Assembly (NCBI GenBank): GCA_948567375.1
Contig: OX419757.1
Location: 76,508,001-76,572,000, forward strand
Direction: 5' to 3'
Length of the DNA stretch: 64,000 nt
From: Lunularia cruciata
Lineage: Eukaryota; Streptophyta; Marchantiopsida; Lunulariales; Lunulariaceae
The notes below the pieces were generated by a model. The model saw only the letters and a program-made list of their open reading frames with translations. It ran no database searches and had not been told where the DNA came from. A program made the position numbers and the translations under genes. Shown here piece after piece: positions 11,879 to 22,569 of the stretch. Every line of letters begins with the position of its first letter. Position 1 is the first letter of the stretch.

Positions 11879-12376
11879 GTGTTTAGATTCATCTTTGGGA
11901 ACATGGAGGGTCATCAAGAGTGGAAATTGAGATTATGCAAGGTTCCCCAAGGGTTTGAGGTGATTGTAGGGGTGGATTTGAGGAAAAGAGAGTTTACAAT
12001 AGAATTTGAAGAGAGTGTTGAGAGGATCCAAAAACCTACACCACTTGGAGGAAAGAGTGAGTCTAAGTGCTTTCTATGTGGAGAGAAGGGACATAAGGCA
12101 AGTTCATGTCCATTAACCTTTGAGAGCAAGAGATTGAGGGAAAGGAAAGGCTTACTTGACTTGGGTTTGCATGTTGGACCTTCTTCACCAAGATTGGGAG
12201 GGAGAAGATCTAAGACCAAGGAGTTGTGTGAGGTTTGTGGAGTTGAAGGACTTCCAAAAGGACATGAGTGTAGTGGAGTAAAAGCACTTTTGGAAACTTT
12301 GGTGAAGGATCTTGGAGAGAGTCTTAGTACAGCTACAGAAATACTACCACCTTCATCAGCTAGCTCTCAAGATTAG
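11879..12376 (+). CDS. Element D upstream ORF with zinc knuckle
   Basis: 165-codon open frame between the primer site and gag-pol; the better start may be the inner ATG at 11,903 (MEGHQEW). It contains CFLCGEKGHKASSC (C-x2-C-x4-H-x4-C) and about 45 residues later a second cysteine cluster, CEVCGVEGLPKGHEC. Nothing here resembles capsid, and Gag-Pol has its own knuckle. Tat/Ogre elements of plants also carry an extra ORF before gag, but I cannot show homology. A likely role would be nucleic-acid binding. The function is unknown. Confidence 0.6.
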   Translation: MFRFIFGNMEGHQEWKLRLCKVPQGFEVIVGVDLRKREFTIEFEESVERIQKPTPLGGKSESKCFLCGEKGHKASSCPLTFESKRLRERKGLLDLGLHVGPSSPRLGGRRSKTKELCEVCGVEGLPKGHECSGVKALLETLVKDLGESLSTATEILPPSSASSQD

Positions 12377-12610
12377 TGATGGAGATAATCTTTCAACTTA
12401 TGGATAAACTATCCATGAGAGTTAGATTAATATGCACTCTAGGATTTGATGTTGCTATAGAAATCTTGGAGCAACCTGAACCTTTTGTGTTCCCTAGAGT
12501 GGATTACTCTCAGATGGTGTTAGTCATGTATATACTCTATTAGTAATAGAGTGAGAGAAAAGAAAAGAGAAAAAAAAATTAAGAGAAAAGAAAGATAGTG
12601 AGGGGTTAAG

Positions 12611-15600
12611 ATGGGGAAACTTCCGGTTTTCTTTGGCAAGGATGGAGAAGATGTGGAGGCCTTTGTGAGAGACTTCAAGAGAGCTTGCATAGGAAACAAT
12701 GAGAGGAGGAAGAATGAGTGGGCCTCATTATTACCAGATTTCTTTGAGGATGCAGCACTTACATGGTATGAGTCAGAATACCAAAAGAGAGAGAGGAGAG
12801 AGGGGGAAGAGGAGTCTTGGGAGACTTTGACTTCAGCACTCATTGAGAACTTTCTTCCTGATGAGAGTTATGAGAGATTGATGAGTGAGGTTACATTTCT
12901 CAAGCAAGGAGATGGAGAGAAAGTGAGGGTCTATGTGGAAAGAGTGGAAAAGTTGGAGTCCAGATTTCGCATAGTGTTGAGGAAGGGTGGGGATGATGTG
13001 GAGACTACAATGATTGGCATAGGGGCCATGCTCACCAAGAATTTTGTGGGAGGATTGAGACCACAAATTAGAAGCAAGGTGAGATATGAGAAACCTTCTT
13101 CCAAGGTTGAAGCTATCAAGATCGCAATTCGTATGGAGGAGAGTTTGGAAGGGGATGAGAGTGATTTGGTGGTGAAGGAGGTTGTGCATCCTCCTCAAGG
13201 CTACAAGTATGGTGGAACTTCTGATACTTTGGTGACAAGGGTTGCACCACAAGTAGTAGTTGCTCCAATTCTTGCACCTCCACCAAAAGATCCACTCCAA
13301 ACCATCACAGAACAACTTGCGGATCTCAAGATCAATGTGGTGCAACTATGGGAGAAGAGAGAGGTGGATCAGAATGTAGGGAGAGGACCTAGGAGTTATG
13401 GAAACTATCCATATAGAGGAGGCCAACCAGCCAACAATTTCAATGATAGAAATTGTTTTGGTTGTGGAGGAAGAGGCCATATCCAAAGGAATTGCCCAAA
13501 TTCCACTTACCATGGAGGAAGGGGTTATGAGGGAGCCAATAGAGGGAAAGAGGGAGGTAGTGAAACCCAAGTGGCTCCTAATCCCAACAAAGGTAAGGGG
13601 ATAGCATCCATAGATGTGGTTGAGAGCAAGTATGAGAAGGGAGAGTGCTCAAACTCCAAGGGTCCTAATTTGGAGCTTTTGGCACAAGAGAAGAAGAGAG
13701 CTCGTTTTGCAGAGGATGTTCACTCTTCTCAAGGATTTACTTCAAGCAAGGATACTCCTATGTCTACTAGGAGCACTCGCACCTCAGCACCATCAACAAC
13801 AAAGACTCCAAGGAAGAAGTTGGGGATGGAGGACTTCTTGATCTCAAAGCAACAATGGAACTACAATGTGTTGGAGGATGTTGGTAGTCACAAGGCTAAC
13901 ATCACAGTGGGCCAATTAATTGCTTTGAACCCTACCTTGAGAAAGGAGCTTAGAGGTGGTTTGAGTTCTACAAGGAGCAAGAAGAAGAAGAAGGCAAAAG
14001 TTCCAGTATCAATGGGGGTGGTGGATGCCAAGCCAGCACCATGGGAGGCTTGTGAATATGCCTCCAAGATTGATGTGAGAGTGAATGGTCACAACATCAA
14101 GGATGCATTGGTTGATGGAGGATCAACAGTGAATGCCATGTCAGAAAGGTTGATGAAGAAGTTGGGTATGATACCCTCAAGACCTTCAACATTTGTGGTG
14201 AGCATGGCAAACAAGCAACAAGTTCGACCAGTAGGAGTGATGGATAAGGTGGTAGTTTCAGTTATGGGAGTCCAAAATCTCATGACTTTCCAAGTCTTGA
14301 AGGATTCAAGCTATGACTTACTTCTTGGGAGGCCATGGTTGAGAGCAGCACGCACAACTGATCGATGGCACAAAGGGTACTTAAGGATTGGGCCATCAAA
14401 CCATAGAGTCACTGTTCCTGTGACTAACACCACCAACACTTCACATTCAGATACCCCATCTTCTGATTATTGGGAATCAGATTCTGAAGGAGGAGCTTTA
14501 GGTGTGGACACAAGCATGGAAGAGGAGACTTCCACGGAGGAGGATGAATCTGAATCTGATTCAGATGTGTATCCTTTATGTGCTATGGATTTTGCACCTA
14601 AGCCAGAGGTTTTGAAGGACCCAGATAAATCACCATTGACACTTGAGGAGGTAGAGAGAAGGTTATCTACCCTCAAGTATGGCCCAAATGTTACCAAGGA
14701 GGAGAAGGTGAGATTTGAGGAGATTTTCCGCAAGTTCATCCATGTGTTTGCTTTTAGTTACAAGGATTTGAAGGAAGTCACCTTGGAGGAGCACAAGATA
14801 GAGGTGGAGTCACATGCAAGACCAATCCGCCAAAAGCAACGTCGCATTAGCCCACCAATATCTTTGGTTGTGAAGGAGGAGATTGATAAGCTCAAGGAGG
14901 CTGGATTTATCTTTGAGGTGGAGAATTCAGAATGGGTGTCTCCAATTGTCATTGTGAAGAAAAAGAATGGCAAGCTTCGGGTATGTGTGGATTACAAGAA
15001 GCTCAATGCTGTTACCAAGAAGGACTACTACCCATTGCCATTCATTGATGAGATCTTGGAGGAGGTTGCAGGTCATGAGAGGTACAGTTTTGGAGATGGT
15101 TATAGTGGATATAACCAAATCAAGATTGCACCAGAGCATCAACAACTCACCACATTCACCACACCTTGGGGAACTTACGCTTTCAAGGTCATGCCTTTTG
15201 GGCTTTGCAATGCTCCAGCCACATTCCAACGGTTCATGAACAAGGTATTTGAACCTTTCATTGGGAAATTTGTGAGAGATTTCATTGATGACTTTTGTGT
15301 CTATGGGAGCAAGGAGGAGCACTTTGAGCACCTAATCAAAGTCTTGCAACGCTTGGATGAGGCAAATGCATCACTCAACCCAGAGAAGTGCATTTTTGGA
15401 TGTGAAGAAGGTCTACTTTTGGGGCACATCATCTCCAAGGATGGAATAGCAGTTGATCCTGAGAAGGTGAGGAAAATCTCAGACCTTCCATTCCCTTCAA
15501 GCTTGACAAAGTTACGCCAATTCTTGGGAATGGTTGGGTACTACAGGAGGTTCATCTTCTCATTTTCCAACAAGGCTTATGCATTGACCATCTACATGAA

Positions 15601-17437
15601 GAAGGGTGTAGATTACATGGTGATTTTGGAAGACAAGGAGGCTCTCAAAGCTTTTGAGGAGCTCAAGCAATCCCTTGTTGTAGCTCCAATTCTTGCTAAA
15701 CCTGATTGGAGTAAGCCTTTCATCCTCTACACTGATGCTTCTAATGTAGCTATAGGATGCACTCTTAGTCAATTAGACCAAGATGGGCATGATCATCCAA
15801 TAGCTTATGCTAGTAGGCAGATGGTTTCAGCAGAGAAGAACTACTCTGTCACAGAGAGAGAAGGGTTGGCAGTGATCTTTGGTCTCAAGAAGTTTAGACA
15901 CTACTTGATTGGAGGGAAAGCCACAATTGTCACGGATCACAAGGCTTTGAAGTACATCTTCAACAAGCCTAATGTTGAAGGGAGACTAGCAAGGTGGATG
16001 ATACTCTTGTCTGAGTATGACTACACAATTGAGGATAGGCCAGGAAAGAAACATGCAAATGCTGATTTGTTATCTAGAGCCTATGATCATGATGGAGATG
16101 AGCCAGTAGATGATTTCTTCCCGGATGAGGAGCTCATGACAATCTTAGTCACTCAAGAGATTCCAATGGAGTACAAGGAGATTGTGGATTTTGTGACAAG
16201 AGGTAACTATCCAGAAGGGATGCATGCTAGGGAGAGGAAGGCCCTTGCAGCAAGATCTAGACCTTACACAATGGTGGAGGATATTCTTTTTCACCAAGGA
16301 GCAGATGGTCTACTTCGAAGAGCAGTGGGTAAGGAAGAGTCTATCTTACTCATAAAGGAGTTTCATGAAGGTTTAGTATGTGGAGGACACTTTGCAGGAA
16401 AGGTGACTGCTTTCAAGATTCTAGATGCAGGTTACCATTGGAGAGGGATTTTCAAGGATTGTCTTGATTATTGCAAAACTTGTCATGTTTGTCAAGCTTT
16501 TGCTAGAAAGTCTACATCCACTCCACCACTTAGATCAATTCCATTGCTAGGACCTTTTGAGAAGTGGGGAATTGATTTTGTAGGACCTCTCAATAGAACC
16601 CCAAGGAACAATCGGTACATTGTGGTAGTTACTGATTACCTTACCAAGTGGGTTGAGGCTAGACCATTGAGGGACAAGAATGAAGATGAAGTGGGTAGAT
16701 TTCTTTATGAACGCATTATCACTAGGTTTGGATGCCCTTTGGAGTTGGTTTCTGATAGAGGAGGAGAGTTTACAGGAAGCATTACTACAGCCATGCTACG
16801 ACATTTCTCTATCACACATAGAGTAACTACATCCTATAAGCCAAATTCCAATGGCTTGGCAGAGAGAACCAATCAGACCTTGTGCATGATGTTGGCCAAA
16901 GATGCAGAAATGGAGGGGGCTAAACATCATTGGGACAAGAGGATTCATGCAATTTTGTGGGAGTATAGGACAACCATGAAGACTTCCACTGGATATTCTC
17001 CATTCCAATTGGTGTATGGTATTGAGTCTACCTTACCTATTCACTTTGATCTTCCTACCTTCCAAAGCATTCATAGGAGATTGAAGAAAGCACAAGGAAG
17101 TGATGCAAGGAAGTCAAGGAAGGATCAACTCATGGAGTTGGAAGAGGCAAGAGCAGTTGCTATGGTTCGAGTGGAGCAAGCCCAAAGGAAACAAAAGGAG
17201 AGCTATGACAAGAGGCAAGGCAAGAAGAAGGTGGAGCCTTTCAAAGAAGGTGATTGGGTAATGTTGTTTGATTCCATTCGATTCAAGAGAGTGCAAAAGA
17301 AGTTTTTGCCTAAGTACTTTGGACCTTTCATAGTAGAGAAGGTGTGGGGCAATTACACCTATGATCTCAAGGAGTTGGGAGGAAGACACTTTGATAGGAT
17401 TAACCATGATAAGTTGAAGATGTACCATAGAAGGTAG
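12611..17437 (+). CDS. Element D Gag-Pol polyprotein, intact
   Basis: Continuous 1,608-residue polyprotein. Gag is residues 1 to about 280, with a knuckle CFGCGGRGHIQRNC from residue 282. Aspartic protease has DGGST at about D502. RT has LRVCVDYKKLN, MPFGLCNAPATFQ and the FIDD box at D893-D894. RNase H has YTDAS with D1042. Integrase has an HHCC finger (HFAGK...CKTCHVC) and DDE residues D1322 (WGIDFVG), D1382 (VSDRGGEF) and E1418 (GLAERTNQ); the last pair shows the exact D-x35-E spacing. A GPF module (FGPFIVEKVW) and KLKMYHRR end it, without a chromodomain. Gag and Pol share one frame, so protein ratios must be set in another way. All visible catalytic residues are present. The start is the first ATG of the frame, preceded by an A/G-rich leader. 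Confidence 0.96.
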   Translation: MGKLPVFFGKDGEDVEAFVRDFKRACIGNNERRKNEWASLLPDFFEDAALTWYESEYQKRERREGEEESWETLTSALIENFLPDESYERLMSEVTFLKQGDGEKVRVYVERVEKLESRFRIVLRKGGDDVETTMIGIGAMLTKNFVGGLRPQIRSKVRYEKPSSKVEAIKIAIRMEESLEGDESDLVVKEVVHPPQGYKYGGTSDTLVTRVAPQVVVAPILAPPPKDPLQTITEQLADLKINVVQLWEKREVDQNVGRGPRSYGNYPYRGGQPANNFNDRNCFGCGGRGHIQRNCPNSTYHGGRGYEGANRGKEGGSETQVAPNPNKGKGIASIDVVESKYEKGECSNSKGPNLELLAQEKKRARFAEDVHSSQGFTSSKDTPMSTRSTRTSAPSTTKTPRKKLGMEDFLISKQQWNYNVLEDVGSHKANITVGQLIALNPTLRKELRGGLSSTRSKKKKKAKVPVSMGVVDAKPAPWEACEYASKIDVRVNGHNIKDALVDGGSTVNAMSERLMKKLGMIPSRPSTFVVSMANKQQVRPVGVMDKVVVSVMGVQNLMTFQVLKDSSYDLLLGRPWLRAARTTDRWHKGYLRIGPSNHRVTVPVTNTTNTSHSDTPSSDYWESDSEGGALGVDTSMEEETSTEEDESESDSDVYPLCAMDFAPKPEVLKDPDKSPLTLEEVERRLSTLKYGPNVTKEEKVRFEEIFRKFIHVFAFSYKDLKEVTLEEHKIEVESHARPIRQKQRRISPPISLVVKEEIDKLKEAGFIFEVENSEWVSPIVIVKKKNGKLRVCVDYKKLNAVTKKDYYPLPFIDEILEEVAGHERYSFGDGYSGYNQIKIAPEHQQLTTFTTPWGTYAFKVMPFGLCNAPATFQRFMNKVFEPFIGKFVRDFIDDFCVYGSKEEHFEHLIKVLQRLDEANASLNPEKCIFGCEEGLLLGHIISKDGIAVDPEKVRKISDLPFPSSLTKLRQFLGMVGYYRRFIFSFSNKAYALTIYMKKGVDYMVILEDKEALKAFEELKQSLVVAPILAKPDWSKPFILYTDASNVAIGCTLSQLDQDGHDHPIAYASRQMVSAEKNYSVTEREGLAVIFGLKKFRHYLIGGKATIVTDHKALKYIFNKPNVEGRLARWMILLSEYDYTIEDRPGKKHANADLLSRAYDHDGDEPVDDFFPDEELMTILVTQEIPMEYKEIVDFVTRGNYPEGMHARERKALAARSRPYTMVEDILFHQGADGLLRRAVGKEESILLIKEFHEGLVCGGHFAGKVTAFKILDAGYHWRGIFKDCLDYCKTCHVCQAFARKSTSTPPLRSIPLLGPFEKWGIDFVGPLNRTPRNNRYIVVVTDYLTKWVEARPLRDKNEDEVGRFLYERIITRFGCPLELVSDRGGEFTGSITTAMLRHFSITHRVTTSYKPNSNGLAERTNQTLCMMLAKDAEMEGAKHHWDKRIHAILWEYRTTMKTSTGYSPFQLVYGIESTLPIHFDLPTFQSIHRRLKKAQGSDARKSRKDQLMELEEARAVAMVRVEQAQRKQKESYDKRQGKKKVEPFKEGDWVMLFDSIRFKRVQKKFLPKYFGPFIVEKVWGNYTYDLKELGGRHFDRINHDKLKMYHRR

Positions 17438-17474
17438 AGAGACCTTCACTTTGAGGACAAAGTGAAAACTTAGT

Positions 17475-17485
17475 CCGGGGGTAAA
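17475..17485 (+). other. Polypurine tract of element D
   Basis: CCGGGGGTAAA ends directly at the 3' LTR start, the expected plus-strand primer. Confidence 0.65.
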
Positions 17486-18164
17486 TGTAACACACATTTG
17501 TGCATGTGTGTGGTATTGTGATATTTAGCTTGGTATTACAAGTACTTAAGAGATATTATTTATATAGAGATAAAGGATGGTTCTATATTAGTCATGGTTA
17601 GCTAAAGTTAGTCATAGCTAAGATAGATGGGACCTTACTTTAGAGGAAGTAGAAAAGATGAGCACCACTATTTTGGATTTTAGTGTGTTGACTTGGTATT
17701 ATTCCTAGGTGTTTGGCTTTGGGGAAAGAGTTGAGAACTCTTGGGCCCGCAAGCCTTTTTGTTTTGGATTCTTCTTTAGTCCAAGGATAGCCCATGTGAA
17801 GGAATCCTTGCTTTAGTGGTTGGGTCAAGATAAGGGGAATATGCCCATGTGAATGGATATTCCTTTCTACTTTTTGACTTTACTTGACTTTTAGTCTAGT
17901 AACTTGAGTTACTACGGTAATTAGTAACTTTGGTACGTAACTATTTCACAAGTATATAAACAAGGAGTGAGGAGGTACTCATCATCCTTTCATTTGCAAC
18001 TATCTCTCTCTCATTGAGTTCTCTAGTGAGCAATGTCTTGAGTCTTGGAGTGTTAGCCTTGGAGGAGTATGATGGAGTTGGGGTTCCTTGCCTTCTTAGT
18101 CCATGGTGCGCTACCATAATAGCCATCAGAGGTTCATCCTGAGTGAGAGACAGGCCGGCTCACA
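17486..18164 (+). repeat. 3' LTR of element D
   Basis: 679 bp, identical by eye to 10,363-11,041. It is followed by GCCC, the second copy of the target duplication, and then by the proximal half of the element A reverse transcriptase. Confidence 0.97.
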
Positions 18165-18168
18165 GCCC

Positions 18169-18627
18169 AATCGCATCAAAAATCTCCTCCGGTGTAGGCA
18201 TGGCATACCGATCAGCCCTGGTCTGTCGGTTGATAGGACGGTAATCTCCACACATCCGCCTATCTGTATAGTTGCCATGCATATCCTTCTTGGCTGGCAT
18301 CACTGTCGCTGATGCATACTCTCCATGTGAAATCTCCACCAAACCAGCCTCAAAAAGGTCACTACTCCGGCTCTGAATCAATGTCCTCTCCATATCACTA
18401 TATCGATAAGGACGTCGGAAAACAGGTGTGTTGCTAGTCAGCTCAATCCGTATACTAGGTCCCTTCAGAGCACCCAAATCCTTCATACTAAAGGCAAAAC
18501 AACTCGTGTGACTCCTCGAGAACCTCCAAACCCTCCGTCTTTCCTCTCCAGTAAGCTTGGGTCCAAGATCTGGCTCCCAAGTATCCTCTGTAACTGTAGT
18601 AGGAGTGGAAGACGTACTGACTAGCTG
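18169..18627 (-). pseudogene. Element A RT, proximal part
   Basis: Start of the element A reverse transcriptase, in frame with the methyltransferase upstream. It reads DTWEPDLG, then SMKDLGALKGPSIRIEL, FRRPYRYSDMER, FEAGLVEISHGEYASA and RMCGDYRPINRQT, and ends in FDAIG at the element D insertion. One TAG at 18,628 separates it from the preceding segment. The linker directly joins the methyltransferase C-terminus to RT, so the enzyme sits between protease and RT. Confidence 0.9.
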
Positions 18628-19110
18628 CTACATTGGGCCCTTGGGAGCAATGGTGTCATGCTCCCGACCACTAGAGGTCCTAACCTCTGTGTGAAAAACT
18701 CCCTCCACTCTGGCTGCAAGCTCCATACGTCCTCTGGCTGCATCCCATGTGGACCAAGGGTGTAATCCAAGTAGCCCACGCTCACCTGGATGGACTCCAA
18801 GTAGACCACTCTCCCTAGTAGCTACTGGATGTGTCCCAAGAATACCATGTCCACTCGGTCCATCGCCCCCAGCATGTGCCTGAATCGTCTCGATAGGCAC
18901 AGGGCTCACAAGTGTCTGAGTGGTGATGCCTATCAAGTGCATCCTACGCTGCTCTGCCAAACCAAGGCTCACAATCCAGGTCAAACAGTTCAGGTCCATA
19001 GCCTGACCTAACACGTGACGCCTAGATGCCTCTGACACTACTGGAACAGCGGTAATATTGGTGCAAAAACCCATCACACGCTCTCTCTCATCATCATTGG
19101 GCTCCACCAA
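18628..19110 (-). pseudogene. Element A methyltransferase C-terminal lobe
   Basis: In-frame continuation of the methyltransferase after four stops (19,312 TGA, 19,267 TAG, 19,153 TGA, 19,111 TAG). EPNDDERERVMGF, SEASRRHVLGQAMDLNC and LTWIVSLGL fit the end of a C5-methyltransferase (motif IX/X region, as in the GNSWSVPV-type end of DNMT3). The stretch between 19,312 and 19,111 has PTLMSFPSSHAF, a plausible motif IX start. A proline/glycine-rich linker follows, toward RT. The call rests on position and weak similarity, so it is less certain than the catalytic half. Confidence 0.65.
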
Positions 19111-19311
19111 CTACTGTAACTGTGAGTCCCAAACAAGTCCAGGTCCTCCTTCTCAAAAAGCATGAGAGCTTGGGAAACTCATGAGTGTGGGAAATGCAGC
19201 TCTAGGCTGTCCAACTAGGTTCACCACTGCCATAGGTGACCTATCAGCCACTACCAATGTCTGAGACTAACGTCCAACATCCAAGATATCATCAACAAGA
19301 ATGTGGTCTAG

Positions 19312-21102
19312 TCATTGAATCCCATCATAACTATGTTGTAGAACCTCTCTTGGTAAAAGGTTTGTCCACCAAAGACGAAGACGATGAGCCCATGATCCCA
19401 CTCTGGCTGCATCTAACAATGCAGCAGGTCCCATCCATAAATGGACCTGATGTATACTTGCCACCACTCTAGTGCGAGAATCACCCATCAATGGAACGTT
19501 CTCCAAAAGGTAAGCTGGAGAAACAGACTGATGAACCTGGAGATGTCGTAGTATCCGTAACATCTCCCAAAACACACCAGAACAAGGATCCTGAAGACCC
19601 AAACCACGGCCGGCACGTGTATGTCCCTGACATGGCCATCCAGAAATCACCAAGTGAATAGGCCCATGTCTCTCTAGGTCATGCGCCCCCAATAAGGAAA
19701 TGTCTCCTGGTAAGGCCTTCTGGTAACCTCTGACTGCTGACATCGGTAATAACTCCGGATACCGATACGCCAAGTGTGCCACATGATGTAGAGAGACTCG
19801 CCTAGCAGTCTCATCTCTCTCTACATACAAGTACCTCTGTACTCGGATACCCGCCTGTAACACCGCAGCTAGTCCGGTGCTGATCCCACCAAAGAACTCC
19901 AATAGACATATCCCCTCTACTGGGTACTGCCAAGCAATGAGTGTGGTATCCAGAGGTGTCAAAGCAATCGCCTCTGGAGGCTCATCCTCACACTCATCCC
20001 CTGATGGTACGAAGGCTCCACTCCAAGCCTGTTGCACCAACTGATCTGCATGCTGCTGCAATGCCTCCTCTGAACTCCACAATGGAACATCCAAGGTGGA
20101 TGGAACAATCCCACTCGTACTCCATAGCCGAGTGATCTCCTCTGGTACTGGAGTATCCTCTGCATGGGCGTTCCCCTCCAACAAGTCACCAGGCCAAGTA
20201 ACTGCACCGCTGAAAGCTAAAACTGATGCTGTCATGGTCCCGGACTGTAGTGAGCCAAGACTGCCACTACTGAAGCATACTGGTAGGCAACATACCCATC
20301 CCTCACCAGACTGCCAACCAGGTCTATAAGAGGCTGTCTCCTCCCAATAGTCAATGCTGAAACCCATAGGGTATAACACTGCTCCCCCAACTAGCACATC
20401 GTATGACTCAGCTATCGTCGCAATAGCCTGAGCTCTCACCACCGAGCTATCAGTCGGATGACCAGGCTGAACCTGGACAACAAGCTGTCCACGTGTAATG
20501 TATTGTGTCGAACCACCACCAAGAGATGTCTGGATCTGAAATGGACACCTCTCCACATCGGTCTTTTGTAACTCCAGACCAACAACTGCAGTCTTCCCCA
20601 ACATAAGGGGCTGCGCACCAGAGTCTAACAAGACTCTCTGTGGTGTATAGACCTTCCTTGAAGGTCTCACCAAACAAAAAATCCCCCTCTGGTTATCCAA
20701 TAGGACAACACCAGGTGTAAACCGCGCTCTCTCAAAGGCCGGTCTAGCTAGCAACTCCTCCAATCTAGCCATTGCTGCCTGCCATAAACCACTGGTCGCT
20801 GAACGGACCCCATGCTCCTCAACCAAGTCAGCTCCACTACCAACCACCTCTGCTCTAGTAGTAGGAACTGCACCATCCCTACTCTCACACAACGTGGCAG
20901 CCAACCGGAACACTGGGGCTGGGTCAACTCCTAATGTTAACATGTCACTAGCTGAAAATAAAGGATGCCGCATAATCAGCTGAGCCGCCCCCAACATCAT
21001 GCTAGACTCAATCTGTGTAGAAGCAGCTGGCTGACTTGCAAGTACTCCATCAAGTACTCCATCACCCCCTACCACACCTGCACTGGGACATCTAGGAACC
21101 AT
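19312..21102 (-). pseudogene. Element A protease fused to C5 cytosine DNA methyltransferase
   Basis: Open for 596 codons. An aspartic protease comes first: LLDSGAQPLMLG (Asp about residue 160), then DVLVGGAVLYPMGF. The methyltransferase begins near residue 395. Motif I is LLEFFGGISTGLAAVLQAGI, then YVERDET. Motif IV is ISGWPCQGHTRAGRG, with the catalytic Cys at about residue 491 (19,630-19,632). Motif VI is LLENVPLM (Glu about residue 534). Motif VIII is HRLRLWWTNLLP. The order I-IV-VI-VIII is canonical, unlike the rearranged plant DRM order, and motifs I and VIII look most like DNMT3. Such enzymes move methyl from S-adenosylmethionine to cytosine C5. All catalytic residues are present within this open segment. 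Confidence 0.93.
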
Positions 21103-21174
21103 GGATGTCGTCTACAATGCCTCAGATAGCATGAAAGACTGGGGAAGTCTGACCTATCTCCCAACCTCTCCTCT

Positions 21175-22569
21175 CTATGGGTCCAACTCCACTGATGCTC
21201 CTCTAGGCTCTGGAGCACGTACTGCACTCCTAGTCACTATTGCAGATGCATCCACCTGTGCTGCTCCGCACATGAAGTCCAAAGCATCTCTATCACCAGC
21301 ATATGAGGTGGAAGCCTCAGCACCCGAATCTGATCTCCTCTGTGCAATAGCCATACTAGCCAATCTTTGCTCCAACTGCTCAATCCGAGTAGCCATAGCT
21401 GTGTCAGAAGTAAGGGCAGGTACTGCACCCCTACTAGGTGTAGATCCTCTACCACCACCTCTACCACCTCGTCCTCCATGAACTGGAGCTCCTCTACTAC
21501 CTGCCATAGCAGCCCTACCACTCCGTAACTCCGGGTGTAGGTCAAAACACCGGTCACTAGTGTGACCAAATCTGTGGCAATGCTCACATTGCCTCTGTGC
21601 TGGCTGTGATGCACCAGAGGTATCAGGTCCGCTGCCCTGAGTACACTCTCTCCTATGGTGAGGTCCACCACAAGTCCAACAAGCAACACCACCACTCATT
21701 GGCTGATGCTGACCCAAAAATGAGGGTAAGGGTCTAATTCCACTAGGCCCTCCACTCGCTCCATAGGATCTGGGCTGTCCACCCTGTCCTCAAAAACCAA
21801 CTGGGCGTGGTGCACTCTGCTGCACTCTAGAAGAAGTCATAACCGTGGATGAGGTCTCTCTACCAAATCCAGCTGTCACCACTCTCTCCTCCACCATGTT
21901 GAGCTCAATACGCTCAGCCAAACCAAAGACTACTGCCAAAGTGGGCAAAGTAGCCTGCAACAACGTAGCATCACGAACTCTACGTCGCAACTCCCTGTCC
22001 AATATCCCATACCAAAACTGGACGGCCTGGGCCTCAGTAACTCCCTGAGTGAAACTGATCAGCCGCCTCATGCGAGTGTATGCCTCGCGTAGGCTCTCTC
22101 CAGCCTTCCGCTGGAACTCCTGCAAGCTCCTCAGCTTGTCAGTCCGCACTCCCTGGTAGTTCTGCCTCAAACATAGGAAGAACTCCACCATGGGGTTAAA
22201 CCCCGGTACCACACCACCTCCTGCAGCGGTACCTCCACTCGTAGTAGCACTATCTCCAGCTAGTGCACCTCCACTAGCTCCACCAACACTACTCGAGCTA
22301 GAACTCGTGGGTACAGCCGATCTAGTCCTGGCCACCGAGCCTCAAGTGATGGAGACATAGTGTGGAGACCAATACTGTCTCCATAACTCAATCTCCTCCA
22401 AATGAGCTCTCCTGAACTCATGGTAGTCGTCCATCGGTGGACCCTCCAAGTGCTGAAACAACTCCTTCCATGCCATGAAGGGTGTGAACAAAGTCGGGTT
22501 CCGCATCTGCTGCAGATCACACCAACTATCAAACTCCTGGATGAAGTCATCCAACTCAATGGTACCCAC
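21175..22569 (-). pseudogene. Element A Gag with two zinc knuckles
   Basis: Gag region in the same frame as protease and methyltransferase. 22,569-22,342 reads ELDDFIQEFDSWCDLQQM and WKELFQHLEGPP, typical capsid-like text. 22,335-21,790 has a Ser/Gly-rich linker and SLREAYTRMRRLISFTQGV. 21,717-21,175 has two knuckles, CWTCGGPHHRREC and CEHCHRFGHTSDRC, then an Arg/Gly-rich tract. Stops are TGA at 22,342 and 21,790 and TAG at 21,175, 21,154 and 21,112. The last three lie between the knuckles and the protease, in frame. Confidence 0.85.

Larger units (their letters stand above)
10363..18164 (+). mobile_element. Element D: intact young Ty3/gypsy retrotransposon
   Basis: 7,802-bp element with LTRs at 10,363-11,041 and 17,486-18,164 that I read as identical, TG...CA ends, and a 4-bp target duplication GCCC (10,359-10,362 and 18,165-18,168). 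The empty site is seen in the related element B near 29,210. It has a tRNA-Asp-like primer site, an extra upstream ORF, an uninterrupted Gag-Pol of 1,608 codons and a polypurine tract. It interrupts the RT of element A in the opposite orientation. Identical LTRs plus an intact polyprotein point to a recent, possibly still active insertion. There is no chromodomain. Confidence 0.96.

Noticed and set aside
19312-21102. Methyltransferase as a host gene or contaminant
   Set aside because: It is in frame with a retroviral protease before it and RT after it, inside target-site duplications, and a second copy has the same arrangement.
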